From: Buttiauxella gaviniae | GTDB taxonomy: Bacteria > Pseudomonadota > Gammaproteobacteria > Enterobacterales > Enterobacteriaceae | DNA: 64,000 nt | Reading direction: 5' to 3' | Assembly: GCF_040786275.1 (NCBI RefSeq) | Contig: NZ_JBFMVT010000002.1 | Location: forward strand, 186,001-250,000 | Shown here: positions 43,081 through 54,119 of the stretch, piece by piece | Position numbering within the stretch: the stretch's first letter is position 1 | Layout: each line of letters starts with the position of its first letter | The notes under the pieces: model-generated | What the model was told of the DNA's origin: nothing | The model's input: only the letters and a program-made list of their open reading frames with translations | Database searches by the model: none | Made by a program: the position numbers and the translations under genes

Positions 43081-43326
43081 ATGCGTATTGAAGTCACTAT
43101 TGCTAAAACTACATCTCTGCCACCAGGCGCAATTGACGCGCTTGCCAATGAACTTTCACGCCGAATTACTCAACACTATCCTGAAAATGATAACCACGTT
43201 CAGGTGCGTTATGCCGCTGCCAATAACCTGTCGGTATTAGGGGCCACTAAAGAAGATCGCGATCGAATTAGCGAGATACTCCAGGAGACCTGGGAAAGCG
43301 CTGACGACTGGTTTGCTGCAGATTAA
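43081..43326 (+). CDS. dinI: DNA damage-inducible protein DinI
   Basis: Modulates RecA filaments during the SOS response. The 81 residues start MRIEVTIAKTTSLPPGAIDALANELSRRI and end EILQETWESADDWFAAD, matching E. coli. The ATG at 43081 follows GGGGG; the open frame goes 19 codons further upstream but across the LexA box and promoter, so those are not coding. Confidence 0.95.
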   Translation: MRIEVTIAKTTSLPPGAIDALANELSRRITQHYPENDNHVQVRYAAANNLSVLGATKEDRDRISEILQETWESADDWFAAD

Positions 43327-43683
43327 AACATAATATGGAAGGTTATTGGCTCGTCATTTAGCCACGGATTATTCCAGATATATCTAACAATAATTCCCTT
43401 TTTGTTTCGTTTACGCCGGGTGTCGCCATCCGGTTTTTTTAGCTGTATAAAATTCACCCTCTAAGAATATTCCCCCTCGCGTTCATACTCAGAATCCACT
43501 GATTCAATAAAGAATAATTTGCCGTTTTATTGCACATTCCAACCCTTTAATGTAAAAAAAGTGTTGCCGGGTATTTATTTATCCGTCGAAATAGCTTAAT
43601 CATTGATATACTTAACTGGCTTCACATTAAACAAGCATTAAACCTCGCAAACCGTTGTCTTAAACACACGTACAAAAGGGGTT
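43327..43683 (+). other. Gene-free gap between dinI and bssS
   Basis: About 357 bases. The first ~110 hold a dinI terminator; the rest is AT-rich and must contain the bssS promoter (GATATACTT near 43610 looks like a -10 region). I see no open frame with a good start, no tRNA and no repeat of the window's family. Confidence 0.5.
43415..43440 (+). terminator. Terminator after dinI
   Basis: CCGGGTG and CCATCCGG can pair to a short GC-rich stem, followed by seven T residues. It lies about 90 bases after the dinI stop. Confidence 0.7.
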
Positions 43684-43686
43684 ATG

Positions 43687-43941
43687 ATGGAAAAAAATAG
43701 TGATGTTATCCAGACCCATCCCCTTATTGGATGGGACATCAGTACCGTAGATAGCTACGATGCGCTGATGCTTCGCCTGCACTACCTGACCTCAAATACG
43801 CAAAAGCACGACGAAACCGAAATCGGTCAGACTTTATGGTTGACCACGGATGTTGCCCGGCAATTTATATCTATTCTTGAAGCCGGCATTGCTAAGATTG
43901 AATCCAGCGATTACCAGGTAAACGACTATCGTAAGCATTGA
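43687..43941 (+). CDS. bssS: Biofilm regulator BssS
   Basis: Small protein reported to affect biofilm and signal uptake in E. coli; no catalytic motif. The 84 residues start MEKNSDVIQTHPLIGWDISTVDSYDALMLRLHY and keep TLWLTTDVARQFISILEAGIAKIES. Two ATGs are adjacent; the second has the better distance (6 bases) from AGGGG and gives the E. coli length of 84. A terminator follows. Confidence 0.92.
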   Translation: MEKNSDVIQTHPLIGWDISTVDSYDALMLRLHYLTSNTQKHDETEIGQTLWLTTDVARQFISILEAGIAKIESSDYQVNDYRKH

Positions 43942-43965
43942 TTGCCGATGCTATCCAAATAACGC

Positions 43966-43992
43966 AAGGCACCGTAAAGGTGCCTTTTTTAT
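43966..43992 (+). terminator. Terminator of bssS
   Basis: AAGGCACC and GGTGCCTT form an 8-base perfect stem with a 5-base loop, followed by TTTTATT. It starts 25 bases after the bssS stop. Confidence 0.9.
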
Positions 43993-44080
43993 TATTCAGG
44001 TTTCCCTTGATTGCCAATCAGGCGAGTCTTAATTAACCTGCTAAAGAATTTATTTTTGCACGGGAGAAGAGAAAAGCATC

Positions 44081-45199
44081 ATGCATTATGACCTTATCAT
44101 CGTCGGTAGTGGCTCTGTAGGCGCAGCCGCCGGGTGCTATGCGACACACTCCGGCTTAAACGTGTTAATGATTGACAGTTGCCACCCTCCACACCAGCAA
44201 GGCAGCCATCACGGCGAAACACGCCTGATGCGTCACGCCTATGGCGAAGGGGAAAAATATGTCCCGCTGGTGCTCCGCGCTCAGGCGCTTTGGGATGCAT
44301 TACAGGAAATCAGCGGCGAGAAGGTGTTTCATCGCACCGGCGTCATTAACCTCGGCCCGGCAGATTCTGCTTTTATCTCCACCGTGCAAAGCAGCGCGCA
44401 TAACTGGTCATTACTGCTCGAAACGCTGAACGCGCAAGAGGTCATGACACGCTGGCCGCAGCTTACCGTACCGGAAAATTACCTCGGCCTGTTTGAACCC
44501 AATTCAGGCGTGCTGCAAAGCGAACTGGCGGTAAAAACCTATATTCGCCTGGCAAATCAGGGGGGCTGCGCACAACTGTTTAACTGCCCGGTCACGGACA
44601 TTCGCCATACCGACGAAGGCGTAGTGGTGAGCACGTCAGAGGGTGATTTCAGCGCAGATAAACTTGTTGTTAGCGCGGGAACCTGGGTCAAGAAATTGTT
44701 ACCCGAACTGCCTGTTACCCCGGTACGCAAAATCTTTAGCTGGCATCAGGCCGACGGGCGCTACAGTGAAAAGAATCATTTTCCCGCCTTCACCGCTGAA
44801 CTGCCTGACGGCAGCCAGTATTACGGTTTCCCGGCGGGGGAAGATAACGAGCTAAAACTCGGCAAGCATAATGGCGGGCAAGTCATCAGCGAACCACAAG
44901 AGCGTAAACCGTTTGGTGCTATCGCCACTGATGGCAGCGAAGTTTTCAGCTTCTTACGCCAGATAATGCCGGGCGTTGGCGTTTGCTTGCATGGCGCAGC
45001 CTGCACCTATGATATGTCGCCGGATGAAGATTTTATCATTGATACCCTGCCGGGCCATGAGAATACCCTGGTGATAACCGGCCTTAGCGGGCATGGATTT
45101 AAATTTGCTTCGGTGCTTGGGGAAATCGCCTGCCAGTTCGCGCAAGGCAAAAAGGCAGCATTTGATCTCACGCCTTTCTCACTTTCACGCTTTAAATAG
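44081..45199 (+). CDS. solA: N-methyl-L-tryptophan oxidase SolA
   Basis: FAD-dependent amine oxidase of the monomeric sarcosine oxidase family. The 372 residues equal E. coli: FAD motif [13 protein letters not shown] at residues 6-18, [22 protein letters not shown], and the covalent-flavin cysteine in [15 protein letters not shown]. It ends with the family C-terminus [16 protein letters not shown] and a basic tail. It is separated from trhO by a REP-like pair. Confidence 0.94.
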   Translation: MHYDLIIVGSGSVGAAAGCYATHSGLNVLMIDSCHPPHQQGSHHGETRLMRHAYGEGEKYVPLVLRAQALWDALQEISGEKVFHRTGVINLGPADSAFISTVQSSAHNWSLLLETLNAQEVMTRWPQLTVPENYLGLFEPNSGVLQSELAVKTYIRLANQGGCAQLFNCPVTDIRHTDEGVVVSTSEGDFSADKLVVSAGTWVKKLLPELPVTPVRKIFSWHQADGRYSEKNHFPAFTAELPDGSQYYGFPAGEDNELKLGKHNGGQVISEPQERKPFGAIATDGSEVFSFLRQIMPGVGVCLHGAACTYDMSPDEDFIIDTLPGHENTLVITGLSGHGFKFASVLGEIACQFAQGKKAAFDLTPFSLSRFK

Positions 45200-45223
45200 C
45201 TGACGTCTTGAGCGTCAAGTGCA

Positions 45224-45301
45224 TGTCGGGTGGCGTTGCGCTTACCCGACCTACATCAAAGTCTCTTGCGTAAGGTGGATAAGCGACAGCTCCATCCACC
45301 G
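45224..45301. repeat. REP-like pair between solA and trhO
   Basis: Unit 1 (45224-45256) is TGTCGGGTGGCG...GCTTACCCGACCTACA; unit 2 (about 45271-45301) is TAAGGTGGATAAGCG...CATCCACC. The two genes are convergent. A short TGACG/CGTCA hairpin lies just before it, at 45201-45217. Confidence 0.8.
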
Positions 45302-45312
45302 ATTTAAAGTCG

Positions 45313-46362
45313 TCACTCAGGATCGGGGATGCGCAATGTAGTATTCAGTGCACCACGCGATTTGTTGAAAATCTTATTGCCATTTTCACGCCCCGCTCGG
45401 CGGCGACGCTGTTCCTCTGGGGAAAGCGCCAGCTCCTCACGGCAAATCTCACTGCAACAACCGGCAAATTTCTCAGCACAGCTCGGGCACTGAATAAACA
45501 GCAAATGGCAGCCGTCATTTTTGCAGTTGGTGTGGCTATCACACGCGCTACCGCACTGGTGACAATGAGCAATAACATCATCCGAAATGCGCTCGCCCAT
45601 TCGCTCGTCAAAGACAAAATTCTTCCCGACAAAACGCACAGGAATGCCCTGCTCACGCGCACGTCTGGCGTACTCAATAATCCCGCCTTCAATGTGATAG
45701 ACGTTCTTAAAACCGTTATGCAGCATCCAGGCACTGGCTTTTTCACAGCGAATACCGCCGGTGCAATACATAACAATTTTTTTGTCTTTGTCGTCCTGCA
45801 ACATATCAACCGCTTTAGGTAGCTGTTCGCGGAAAGTATCTGCCGGGATCTCCATCGCATTCTGGAAATGGCCCACTTCATATTCGTAATGGTTACGCAT
45901 GTCGATAAATACCGCTTCCGGGTCATCGAGCATGGCGTTGACGTCTGCCGCTTTCAGATAAGCGCCGACTTGACTGGCATCAAACGACGGGTCGTCAATA
46001 CCATCCGCAACGATGCGGTCGCGAACTTTCATGCGTAGTACCCAGAACGACTTGCCGTCGTCTTCCAGGGCAATATTTAAACGCACGCCGTTTAGCGCAG
46101 AGTGGAAACCATAAAGCGTTTCGCGGAACGTGTCGACGCGGCTTTGCGGAACGCTGATTTGCGCGTTTATGCCTTCATGGGCGAGATAAACGCGGCCAAA
46201 GACATTCAGGGCGGTAAAAGCCTGATAAAGCGCATCACGGGTCGCTTGCGGTTCTTCAATAGTGAAATACTTATAGAATGAGATGGTAGTGCGCGGCTCA
46301 GTTTCAGCCAACATACGCGCACGCAGTTCCTCATTCGATATGCGGTTGTGTAACACTGGCAT
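45313..46362 (-). CDS. trhO: tRNA uridine-34 hydroxylase TrhO (YceA)
   Basis: Oxygen-dependent hydroxylase that makes 5-hydroxyuridine at tRNA position 34. The 349 residues have an N-terminal acylphosphatase-like domain, a central rhodanese domain with the catalytic cysteine in [15 protein letters not shown], and a C-terminal cysteine-rich region ([20 protein letters not shown]). I chose MPVLHNRIS at 46362; the frame is open 18 codons upstream but those are not conserved. It is divergent from lpxL. Confidence 0.94.
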   Translation of the reverse strand: MPVLHNRISNEELRARMLAETEPRTTISFYKYFTIEEPQATRDALYQAFTALNVFGRVYLAHEGINAQISVPQSRVDTFRETLYGFHSALNGVRLNIALEDDGKSFWVLRMKVRDRIVADGIDDPSFDASQVGAYLKAADVNAMLDDPEAVFIDMRNHYEYEVGHFQNAMEIPADTFREQLPKAVDMLQDDKDKKIVMYCTGGIRCEKASAWMLHNGFKNVYHIEGGIIEYARRAREQGIPVRFVGKNFVFDERMGERISDDVIAHCHQCGSACDSHTNCKNDGCHLLFIQCPSCAEKFAGCCSEICREELALSPEEQRRRRAGRENGNKIFNKSRGALNTTLRIPDPE

Positions 46363-46594
46363 GGTGTTCGCTCGGCAATCGTGGACAAGAAAAAAGTGGG
46401 CTGCATCATAAAGCAATTAACGTTAATTTACATCCCCGCATTTTGCGCTACATTTCCATCATCTCTACGTACCATTAACAACAATCGATTGAATATCAGG
46501 CACTCTGCTACTGTTAACTTTGGATGACTACTAATTAATGTCACAATAGTCTTACTCAAGAAGATCCGGCATTTGCCGTCACAATAGGTTTTAC

Positions 46595-47515
46595 ATGACG
46601 AACTTACCGCAATTCTCGCGCGCGTTGCTTCATCCTCGCTATTGGGGAACCTGGTTTGGTATTGGCTTACTTTATTTGATTACCCTGCTCCCCTATCCCG
46701 TCATCTATCGAATCGGACGTGGCCTCGGTCAGCTAGCAATGCGGTTTATGAAGCGCCGCGTCAGAATTACTCGCCGCAATCTTGAACTTGCCTTTCCGCA
46801 AAAAACGGCTGCCGAGCGTGAAGAATACCTGGTGAAGAATTTTGAGTCCGTAGGCCTGGGGCTTATGGAAACCGGTATTGCATGGTTCTGGCCAACCCGG
46901 CGCATTCAACGCTGGTGTGATGTCTCAGGCGTCGATCAAATTCACGCCGTGCAGGCTGCAAATCGCGGTGTGTTGCTTATTGGGATTCACTTCCTGACGC
47001 TTGAATTAGGCGCACGCATGTTTGGCATGAATACACCGGGCATCGGCGTTTACCGCCCTAATGACAACCCCCTTCTCGACTGGCTGCAAACCTGGGGCCG
47101 CATGCGATCCAACAAAAGCATGATCGATCGTAAAGATCTCAAGGGCATGATACGCGCGCTTAAACAGGGCGAGATTATCTGGTATGCGCCAGACCACGAT
47201 TACGGGCCACGCGGGAGCGTGTTTGTGCCGTTCTTCGGTGTTGATGAAGCGGCGACGACCACCGGGACCTACACCCTGGCGCGTATGTCTGGTGCGGCAA
47301 TTGTTCCGATGGTGCCGCGCAGAAAACCTGACGGCAAAGGCTACGAGCTGATTATTCTGCCCGCCGAGTTTTCACCGCCGCTGGAAACGCCGGAAGGCAC
47401 CGCGCTCTGGATGAATAAGATCATCGAGCAGTGCATTTTGATGGCGCCAGAGCAGTATATGTGGCTTCACCGCCGCTTTAAAACTCGCCCTGAAGGCGTT
47501 TCTTCACGCTATTAA
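46595..47515 (+). CDS. lpxL: Kdo2-lipid IVA lauroyltransferase LpxL
   Basis: Adds the secondary lauroyl chain to lipid A at the inner membrane. The 306 residues equal E. coli. One N-terminal membrane helix ([23 protein letters not shown]) is followed by the acyltransferase site [12 protein letters not shown] (H-X4-E), [36 protein letters not shown] and [20 protein letters not shown]. It lies before mdtG with a terminator between. Confidence 0.96.
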   Translation: MTNLPQFSRALLHPRYWGTWFGIGLLYLITLLPYPVIYRIGRGLGQLAMRFMKRRVRITRRNLELAFPQKTAAEREEYLVKNFESVGLGLMETGIAWFWPTRRIQRWCDVSGVDQIHAVQAANRGVLLIGIHFLTLELGARMFGMNTPGIGVYRPNDNPLLDWLQTWGRMRSNKSMIDRKDLKGMIRALKQGEIIWYAPDHDYGPRGSVFVPFFGVDEAATTTGTYTLARMSGAAIVPMVPRRKPDGKGYELIILPAEFSPPLETPEGTALWMNKIIEQCILMAPEQYMWLHRRFKTRPEGVSSRY

Positions 47516-47534
47516 TAAGCAAGTTGATATAACG

Positions 47535-47560
47535 AAAGGTGGTACCGAGCCACCTTTTAT
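47535..47560 (+). terminator. Terminator of lpxL
   Basis: AAAGGTGG and CCACCTTT form an 8-base stem with a 7-base loop; TTAT and a later TTTT follow. It starts about 20 bases after the lpxL stop. Confidence 0.8.
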
Positions 47561-47669
47561 CGTTTTAAAAGTCTGTTTCAGAAACATTGCCACCTCCGCT
47601 TAACAGGCGCATAATTAGCAAGGTAATAATTTCTAACCACCTCTATTTCCTGCACGAATTCGGAGCGTT

Positions 47670-48896
47670 ATGACTCTCCCCGAGAGCACCATCAACTGGA
47701 AAAGAAATCTCACCTTTGCCTGGCTTGGGTGTTTTCTTACCGGCGCCGCATTTAGCCTTGTGATGCCTTTCTTGCCTTTGTATGTGGAACACTTAGGTGT
47801 GACCGGGCATAGCGCGTTAAACATGTGGTCCGGCATTGTTTTCAGTATCACCTTTTTGTTTTCCGCCATCGCCTCGCCGTTTTGGGGCGGGCTTGCCGAC
47901 CGCAAAGGCCGCAAGATAATGCTGCTGCGCTCAGCGCTGGGCATGTCGATTGTGATGGTGCTGATGGGCTTTGCGAACAATATCTGGCAATTCCTGGCAC
48001 TCCGCGCCCTGCTAGGTTTGCTGGGGGGATTTGTACCTAACGCTAACGCTTTAATTGCCACACAGGTCCCACGCCATAAAAGTGGCTGGGCGCTCGGGAC
48101 TCTCTCGACCGGCGGGGTGAGCGGCGCGCTACTCGGGCCGATGATTGGCGGTTTTCTGGCGGATACTTACGGCCTGCGCCCGGTGTTTTTCATTACCGCT
48201 GGCGTGCTGTTTACCTGCTTTATTTTCACGCTATTTTATATCCGCGAGCAGTTCACCCCGATAAATAAAAAAGACATGTTGCATGCCCGCCAGGTCTTCA
48301 CCTCGCTGAAAAACCCTCGCCTGGTGCTGAGCCTGTTTATCACCACGATGATTATTCAGGTCGCCACCGGTTCGATTGCCCCGATTCTTACGCTTTACGT
48401 GCGCGAGCTTGCGGGGAATGTCAGTAATCTTGCGTTTATCAGCGGGATGATTGCCTCCGTGCCAGGTGTAGCAGCGCTCATCAGCGCCCCACGGTTAGGT
48501 AAGCTGGGAGACAGAATTGGGCCGGAAAGAATTTTAATCTGTGCGCTGGTGGTTTCGGTGCTGCTGCTGATTCCCATGTCGATGGTGCAAACCCCTTGGC
48601 AATTAGGCGTATTACGATTCTTGCTAGGTGCTGCCGATGGCGCGTTGCTACCCGCGGTGCAAACCCTGCTGGTCTACAACTCCAGCAATCAAATTGCCGG
48701 ACGAATCTTCAGTTACAACCAATCATTTCGCGATATTGGCAACGTCACCGGCCCGCTGGTGGGTGCTGCCGTTTCGGCCAGTTATGGCTTCCGCACGGTA
48801 TTTTTAGTCACCGCCGGGGTCGTACTTTTTAACGCCCTCTACTCGTGGGTTAGCCTGCGTCGCCCCACGAAACGCGTCACTGTTTTGGAAGAGTAA
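47670..48896 (+). CDS. mdtG: MFS multidrug efflux transporter MdtG
   Basis: Inner-membrane pump of the major facilitator superfamily linked to fosfomycin and deoxycholate resistance in E. coli. The 408 residues equal E. coli; 12 membrane segments, with the loop motif [21 protein letters not shown] and the later [13 protein letters not shown]. It is expected to be SoxS/MarA controlled, but I did not identify a box with confidence. It is followed by msyB. Confidence 0.94.
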   Translation: MTLPESTINWKRNLTFAWLGCFLTGAAFSLVMPFLPLYVEHLGVTGHSALNMWSGIVFSITFLFSAIASPFWGGLADRKGRKIMLLRSALGMSIVMVLMGFANNIWQFLALRALLGLLGGFVPNANALIATQVPRHKSGWALGTLSTGGVSGALLGPMIGGFLADTYGLRPVFFITAGVLFTCFIFTLFYIREQFTPINKKDMLHARQVFTSLKNPRLVLSLFITTMIIQVATGSIAPILTLYVRELAGNVSNLAFISGMIASVPGVAALISAPRLGKLGDRIGPERILICALVVSVLLLIPMSMVQTPWQLGVLRFLLGAADGALLPAVQTLLVYNSSNQIAGRIFSYNQSFRDIGNVTGPLVGAAVSASYGFRTVFLVTAGVVLFNALYSWVSLRRPTKRVTVLEE

Positions 48897-48988
48897 ATCT
48901 CATACTTGCAACTTTGCAAACAGCGTCAACAATTAACTTGAAATTGCGCCGTAGCGCGTTCCCTGACCTGTATCAAAAGGAGATTACT

Positions 48989-49363
48989 ATGAGTCTGTAC
49001 GCGACGCTGGAAGAGGCCATTGATGCCGCACGTGAGCTTTACCTTGTGGATAACCCAGAACTCGATGAAGAGAGTGCCAGTGTTCAGCAACTGAACATTC
49101 AAAAGTACATTCTTCAGGATGGGGACATCATGTGGCAGGCTGAGTTTTTTACTGACGACAGTGAAGACGGCGAATGTTTGCCGATGCTCAGCGGTGAGGC
49201 TGCGCAAAGCGTGTTTGACGGTGACTACGACGAAATCGAGCTACGCCAGGAATGGATTGAAGAAAATACGCTGCATGAATGGGACGAAGGTGAATTTCAA
49301 CTTGAGCCTCCTCTGGATACCGAGGAAGGCCAGACCGCAGCGGATGAATGGGATGAACGGTAG
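48989..49363 (+). CDS. msyB: Acidic protein MsyB
   Basis: Small, very acidic cytoplasmic protein found as a multicopy suppressor of sec mutants. The 124 residues equal E. coli. It starts MSLYATLEEAIDAARELY and ends LDTEEGQTAADEWDER, with many Asp and Glu. The start at 48989 follows AAGGAG; an in-frame start 25 codons upstream has no conserved sequence. It is convergent with yceK, only three bases apart. Confidence 0.94.
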   Translation: MSLYATLEEAIDAARELYLVDNPELDEESASVQQLNIQKYILQDGDIMWQAEFFTDDSEDGECLPMLSGEAAQSVFDGDYDEIELRQEWIEENTLHEWDEGEFQLEPPLDTEEGQTAADEWDER

Positions 49364-49366
49364 TCT

Positions 49367-49597
49367 TTATTCGTAAGGCCCGTGACTGGCATCAATCGGC
49401 AGCAACAGCGTGTCGAAAACCAGTGAGAAAGGTAAATCGAGCACCGTGATATAACGCCACGCGCTGTCACGCACATCCCACTGCACACCGGGGTAATACT
49501 GATTACCATGTCCCTGCCCCGGAACAGCGCGGCTAATAATACTCCCGCAGCCACTCAGCAAGCATGCTACTACTATCACCACTATCGCTCTTAACAA
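49367..49597 (-). CDS. yceK: DUF1375 lipoprotein YceK
   Basis: Small outer-membrane lipoprotein of unknown function. The 76 residues have the lipobox LLSGC, then SIISRAVPGQGHGNQYYPGVQWDVRDSAWRYITVLDLPFSLVFDTLLLPID, almost the E. coli sequence. The start is the TTG at 49597, placed seven bases after AGGAG; no ATG exists in frame before the lipobox. It is downstream of opgGH and in E. coli order. Confidence 0.9.
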   Translation of the reverse strand: MLRAIVVIVVACLLSGCGSIISRAVPGQGHGNQYYPGVQWDVRDSAWRYITVLDLPFSLVFDTLLLPIDASHGPYE

Positions 49598-49662
49598 CGC
49601 TTCTCTCCTCTCTGAAGGGTAAAAAAATGCCGACCACTCGGCCGGCAGATTTCATACACTCC

Positions 49663-49745
49663 TGTCGGGTGGCGGCTTGCGCCTTACCCGACCTACAAAT
49701 CCGCATGGTTTTTGTAGGGTGGATAAGCATTAAGCGCCATCCACC
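49663..49745. repeat. REP-like pair between yceK and opgH
   Basis: Unit 1 (49663-49699) is TGTCGGGTGGCGGC...CCTTACCCGACCTACA; unit 2 (49712-49745) is TTGTAGGGTGGATAAGCAT...CGCCATCCACC. The pair lies after opgH, between genes of the same strand. Confidence 0.8.
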
Positions 49746-49759
49746 GAAGCCGTTTTCTA

Positions 49760-52297
49760 TCAAATACCCTTGACCGGTAAAGCAGCCGGATTCAGCTCTA
49801 CCGTTTTGTAGTTATCCACCCAAGAGGAGTAACGCTCCGGATTAGACCACACACGATAATGCAGACGGGACATGGTCACCGGGTCGCTCAACAGCACCAG
49901 ACGGCGGTCACGGTTAAGTTTGTCCGGCGTTTCATTAAGCGCCTGCTCAACGTGACGATCGCGGGCAATCTCCAGCACCTGACTTGCACGGTGTCGCGCC
50001 GTTGCCATAGCAGTTGCCAGGGCGTTAAACGACGGATTAAACACCGCGTGCATAAAGCCATCATCCAGCGTACGGCTGCGGTTTAGCTTCAGGTAGTTAT
50101 CGGTATCCACCAGCACCTGCGGAGGAGAATACTCTTCCGGGATCAGGAACAACTTCCAACGCTTAGTGCGTAAACCGACGGTTGCGCGGCTCGAAATAAC
50201 TGACACAAACGGTGACAGAATCAGCGAGAACACGATTGGCGCGAGCCAGAACAGGAAGCGCAAATCCAGCCATGCCATCCCGACTGCCCATACCAGACCC
50301 AGCAGAAGCTGAGAACCGTGACGCATAAACGCTTCGCCCCAAGGGGTGGAGTCGTCATCACGCTGCGGTGAGTTCCATACCACTTCCCAGCCGAGGAACG
50401 CGCTGACCACAAACACCGTGTGGAACAGCATACGCACCGGTGCCAGCAGCACGGAGAACAGTACTTCCAGCAGCAAGGAGAGCGTTACGCGCAGGAAGCC
50501 GCCATACTCTTTCGAGCCTTTGCACCAAATCAAAATGATACTCAGCAGCTTAGGCAAGAACAGCAACACCATGGTGGAGGCGAACAGCATAATCGCCAGC
50601 TCCGGACGCCACTGCGGCCACACCGGGAATAGCTGGCGCGGTTGCAAGAAGTATTGCGGTTCAGTCAGGGCATGTACCACCTGCAATGCGGTGGATAACG
50701 CGAGGAACATGAACCACAGCGGCGCTGAGAGATAAGACATAACGCCCGTCAGGAACACCGCACGGTGTACCGGGTGCATGCCTTTTACCAGGAACAGACG
50801 GAAGTTCATCAAGTTACCGTGGCACCAGCGGCGGTCACGCTTGAGTTCATCCAGCAGGTTCGGCGGTAGCTCTTCATAAGAACCCGGCAGATCGTAGGCA
50901 ATCCACACCCCCCAACCCGCACGACGCATCAGCGCAGCTTCTACGAAGTCGTGAGAAAGGATGGAACCGGCGAATGAACCTTCACCCGGCAGCGGCGCTA
51001 ACGCACAGTGCTCGATGAACGGCTTAACGCGAATAATCGCATTGTGGCCCCAGTAGTGGGATTCACCCAACTGCCAGAAGTGCAGACCTGCGGTAAACAG
51101 CGGGCCGTAGACACGCGTTGCGAACTGCTGGCAACGAGCGTACAGCGTGTCCATACCCGATGCTTTTGGTGACGACTGAATAATGCCCGCATTCGGGTTA
51201 GCATTCATCAAACGCACCAGGTTAGTCAGGCAGTCACCGCTCATTACGGAGTCGGCATCCAGCACTACCATGTAGCTGTACTGATTACCCCAACGACGGC
51301 AGAAATCATCGATGTTGCCGCTTTTACGCTTCACACGACGACGACGGCGACGGTAGAAAATCTGCCCTTCGCCCTGCACTTCGTTAATCAGCTCCATCCA
51401 CGCTTTTTGCTCAGCAACACAGATATCCGGGTTGTAGCTATCGCTCAGGATGTAAACGTCGAAGTGCTGCTGTTGTCCGGTTGCTTTTACCGACTCCCAC
51501 GTCGCGCGCAGGCCAGCAAATACGCGGTCTACGTCTTCGTTACAGATCGGCATGATAAGCGCGGTACGGTTCGCCGGATCGATAGGTTCGTTGCCGACCG
51601 TGGACGCGGAAATACTGTATTTATCCTTGCCCATCAGCAGTTGCAGGAAGCCCATCAGCGCGGTCCAGAAACCAGCGGAGACCCAGCAGAACAGAATCGC
51701 AAACAGGATCAAGATGCCACTTTGCAACACATACGGCAGCAGTTGCATGAATGACACCCACAAATCCTGACCGAACATGTCAAAAGGATTGATCAGCGAC
51801 CAGCCCTGGTAAGGAAGAATGGTCTTCATATACCAGGTCGCCACGACGGTCTGAGAAATGGTCAGCAGCAGCAAAATGTAACGTCGAATCGTCCCGACGG
51901 TACGCCATTTTTGCTCGGCTTCCGCCTCTTCCTTCGACATGTAGCGAGGATTCACTTCGCGCCCGCGTAAACGATCCCAGAAACGGCCAATCGGGTTGGT
52001 GCGCCACGGATCCGGGAACATGGAAGAGCGCGTTGCTTTAGGCATAGCCTGCAACTGGGTGCGCCCTTCCTCATCCTCGATCAGTTGTTCACCGCCCAAC
52101 GATCCAGGCCAGCTCGCTTCGAGCCGGGCCTTTACCGAGGCTAATGGGGAATCATCGGCGCGGTCATAGTGGTGCTCTTTCGCGTCAAGCGCCTCGTGCA
52201 CCGCTTGCAGTTCCGATGCAGGAAGAGCCGCCTTCTGCGAAGCAGAAAGCGGAAGTGCATCAATATAATCAGACGCAGTATCAGTAAACTTATTCAT
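49760..52297 (-). CDS. opgH: Glucans biosynthesis glucosyltransferase OpgH
   Basis: Inner-membrane enzyme that makes the glucose backbone of osmoregulated periplasmic glucans and in E. coli also slows FtsZ assembly when UDP-glucose is high. The 845 residues give about eight membrane segments and a cytoplasmic GT2 domain with [22 protein letters not shown] and [12 protein letters not shown] took [16 protein letters not shown] at 52297; it overlaps the opgG stop by eight bases, as in E. coli. The C-terminus ends PVKGI. Confidence 0.96.
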   Translation of the reverse strand: MNKFTDTASDYIDALPLSASQKAALPASELQAVHEALDAKEHHYDRADDSPLASVKARLEASWPGSLGGEQLIEDEEGRTQLQAMPKATRSSMFPDPWRTNPIGRFWDRLRGREVNPRYMSKEEAEAEQKWRTVGTIRRYILLLLTISQTVVATWYMKTILPYQGWSLINPFDMFGQDLWVSFMQLLPYVLQSGILILFAILFCWVSAGFWTALMGFLQLLMGKDKYSISASTVGNEPIDPANRTALIMPICNEDVDRVFAGLRATWESVKATGQQQHFDVYILSDSYNPDICVAEQKAWMELINEVQGEGQIFYRRRRRRVKRKSGNIDDFCRRWGNQYSYMVVLDADSVMSGDCLTNLVRLMNANPNAGIIQSSPKASGMDTLYARCQQFATRVYGPLFTAGLHFWQLGESHYWGHNAIIRVKPFIEHCALAPLPGEGSFAGSILSHDFVEAALMRRAGWGVWIAYDLPGSYEELPPNLLDELKRDRRWCHGNLMNFRLFLVKGMHPVHRAVFLTGVMSYLSAPLWFMFLALSTALQVVHALTEPQYFLQPRQLFPVWPQWRPELAIMLFASTMVLLFLPKLLSIILIWCKGSKEYGGFLRVTLSLLLEVLFSVLLAPVRMLFHTVFVVSAFLGWEVVWNSPQRDDDSTPWGEAFMRHGSQLLLGLVWAVGMAWLDLRFLFWLAPIVFSLILSPFVSVISSRATVGLRTKRWKLFLIPEEYSPPQVLVDTDNYLKLNRSRTLDDGFMHAVFNPSFNALATAMATARHRASQVLEIARDRHVEQALNETPDKLNRDRRLVLLSDPVTMSRLHYRVWSNPERYSSWVDNYKTVELNPAALPVKGI

Positions 52298-53843
52298 TGG
52301 CAGGTAGCTGGTAGCTCCAGGTTTCACTCAACGTTTGATCACCATTGACCAGCGCTGCACGCATTTCAGTCGGTTTCTTATCGTCTTTGACTTTCAGACG
52401 TACCGTCAAACGCCAGCCTTTAGTGACCGGGTTATAACGTACCTGGCTGTCAACGATTTCACCGTTGTCGCCAATGCTGGTTTGCGCGGTAACCGGGGTA
52501 TCTTGCGGAAGTTTTTTCATCTCCGCACCGGTGTAATCCACAACAAATGCAATCGTGCCATCAGGCTGACGGATCAGATTAGACTGCTTCACATCACCGG
52601 TTGAGCGGCGAGTCTGCGCAACATACGCGTTGTCCGGCGCATGCATTTTGTCTTCATCACGGCTGAAAGTAATGGTGTACTTGAAGTTCATCTCTTTGCC
52701 TGGCTCCGGAAGCTGATCCGGTGTCCAGTAAGCAACGATGTTGTCGTTAGTTTCGTCGTTGGTTGGAATCTCAACCAGCTCAACGCGACCTTTGCCCCAG
52801 TCACCTTGCGGCGCAACCCAGGCACTAGGGCGCTGATCGTAACGATCGTCAAGGTCTTCAAAACGAGAGAACTGACGGCCACGTTGCAGCAAACCAAAGC
52901 CCACTGGATTTTCAGTAGCGAAAGAACTGACGGCAAGGTGTTTCGGGTTATTCAGCGGACGCCAGATCCACTCACCGTTACCGGCGTGAATAGACAGACC
53001 GTTGGAGTCATGCAGTTCAGGACGGAAATTGGTGCTTGGTGACGGCTGATTTGGCCCAAACAGGAACATACTGGTCAGCGGTGCAACACCCAGTTTGCCG
53101 ACTTTATCGCGCAGGTAAACTTTCGACTGCACGTTAACCACGGTGTCACGCCCTGGCGTAATAATGAAGCGATACGCACCCGTTGCACGCGGGGAGTCGA
53201 GCAACGCAAAAATCGTCAGCGTTTTGTCATTGGCTTTCGGACGTTCAATCCAGTACTCACGGAAACGTGGGAACTCTTCGCCAGATGGCAATGCTGTATC
53301 AATCGCTAAACCACGAGCAGACAGGCCATAAACCTGGCCTGAGCCAATTACACGGAAATAACTCGCCCCGAGCATGCTGACAATTTCGTCGTTTTTATCT
53401 TTGCTATTGATCGGATAGAGCACTTTGAACCCGGCAAAGCCGAGATCTTTAACGGTGTCTTTATCGTGTTTTACATCACCGAAATTAAAGTAATCCGGGT
53501 TGTACTTAATTTTATGAACCGCAGTCGCCGTCACTTCGTTGATAGCAACCGGCGTATCGAAGTACATACCCTGATGATAAAATTCAAGCTTAAATGGGGT
53601 CTTTATCTTGCTCCAGTAGGCTTTGTCGTGATTGAACTGGATCTGCTGATAGTCCGCATATTTCATGTCGCGAAATTGCGAAGGCAGATTGCTTTTCGGT
53701 GCTTCGTAGCTTTTGCCCGCTAATGTTTTCGCTTGTTTTGCGACATCATCGATGGTGAAGGCCCAAACCGAGGTGGTATAAAGTGACAGCATTACAGCGG
53801 CACCGAGCCCACACATTTTCATCATTTTTAGTTTATGTTTCAT
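52290..53843 (-). CDS. opgG: Periplasmic glucans biosynthesis protein OpgG
   Basis: Periplasmic protein needed to branch and release the glucans. The 517 residues start with a signal peptide ending SVWA, then [43 protein letters not shown] and [18 protein letters not shown]. The N-terminus is uncertain: ATG at 53843 (MKHKLKMMK), or ATG at 53825 (MMKMCG), which is the E. coli start. It overlaps opgH by eight bases. Confidence 0.93.
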   Translation of the reverse strand: MKHKLKMMKMCGLGAAVMLSLYTTSVWAFTIDDVAKQAKTLAGKSYEAPKSNLPSQFRDMKYADYQQIQFNHDKAYWSKIKTPFKLEFYHQGMYFDTPVAINEVTATAVHKIKYNPDYFNFGDVKHDKDTVKDLGFAGFKVLYPINSKDKNDEIVSMLGASYFRVIGSGQVYGLSARGLAIDTALPSGEEFPRFREYWIERPKANDKTLTIFALLDSPRATGAYRFIITPGRDTVVNVQSKVYLRDKVGKLGVAPLTSMFLFGPNQPSPSTNFRPELHDSNGLSIHAGNGEWIWRPLNNPKHLAVSSFATENPVGFGLLQRGRQFSRFEDLDDRYDQRPSAWVAPQGDWGKGRVELVEIPTNDETNDNIVAYWTPDQLPEPGKEMNFKYTITFSRDEDKMHAPDNAYVAQTRRSTGDVKQSNLIRQPDGTIAFVVDYTGAEMKKLPQDTPVTAQTSIGDNGEIVDSQVRYNPVTKGWRLTVRLKVKDDKKPTEMRAALVNGDQTLSETWSYQLPANE

Positions 53844-54119
53844 ATTAACCAGCACATCCCCCTTTGTGTGCTTAAATCAATCCAATCCATTTTAATGGAA
53901 ACTTCTGCTTTCCGACAACCAAATACCCGCATTGTTCAGCACGCTGGCTCAGCCTTTAAGCAAAAAAAGACAACTGCTTACGCTTTCAGACGTCATCCTG
54001 GAGACAGGATGTCATGGTTAGTGTAGGGTTGCCACGAAATTGATACCGTTCGGGACTTCAAGCCTATTGGGATATGTTCTTAAGGATAAGGCGATTCGTC
54101 CGATAATGTCTGGAGTATT

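Noticed and set aside
45201-45217. TGACG/CGTCA palindrome after solA as a regulator site
   Set aside because: It lies just past the solA stop and is short; a transcript-end hairpin is the simpler explanation.
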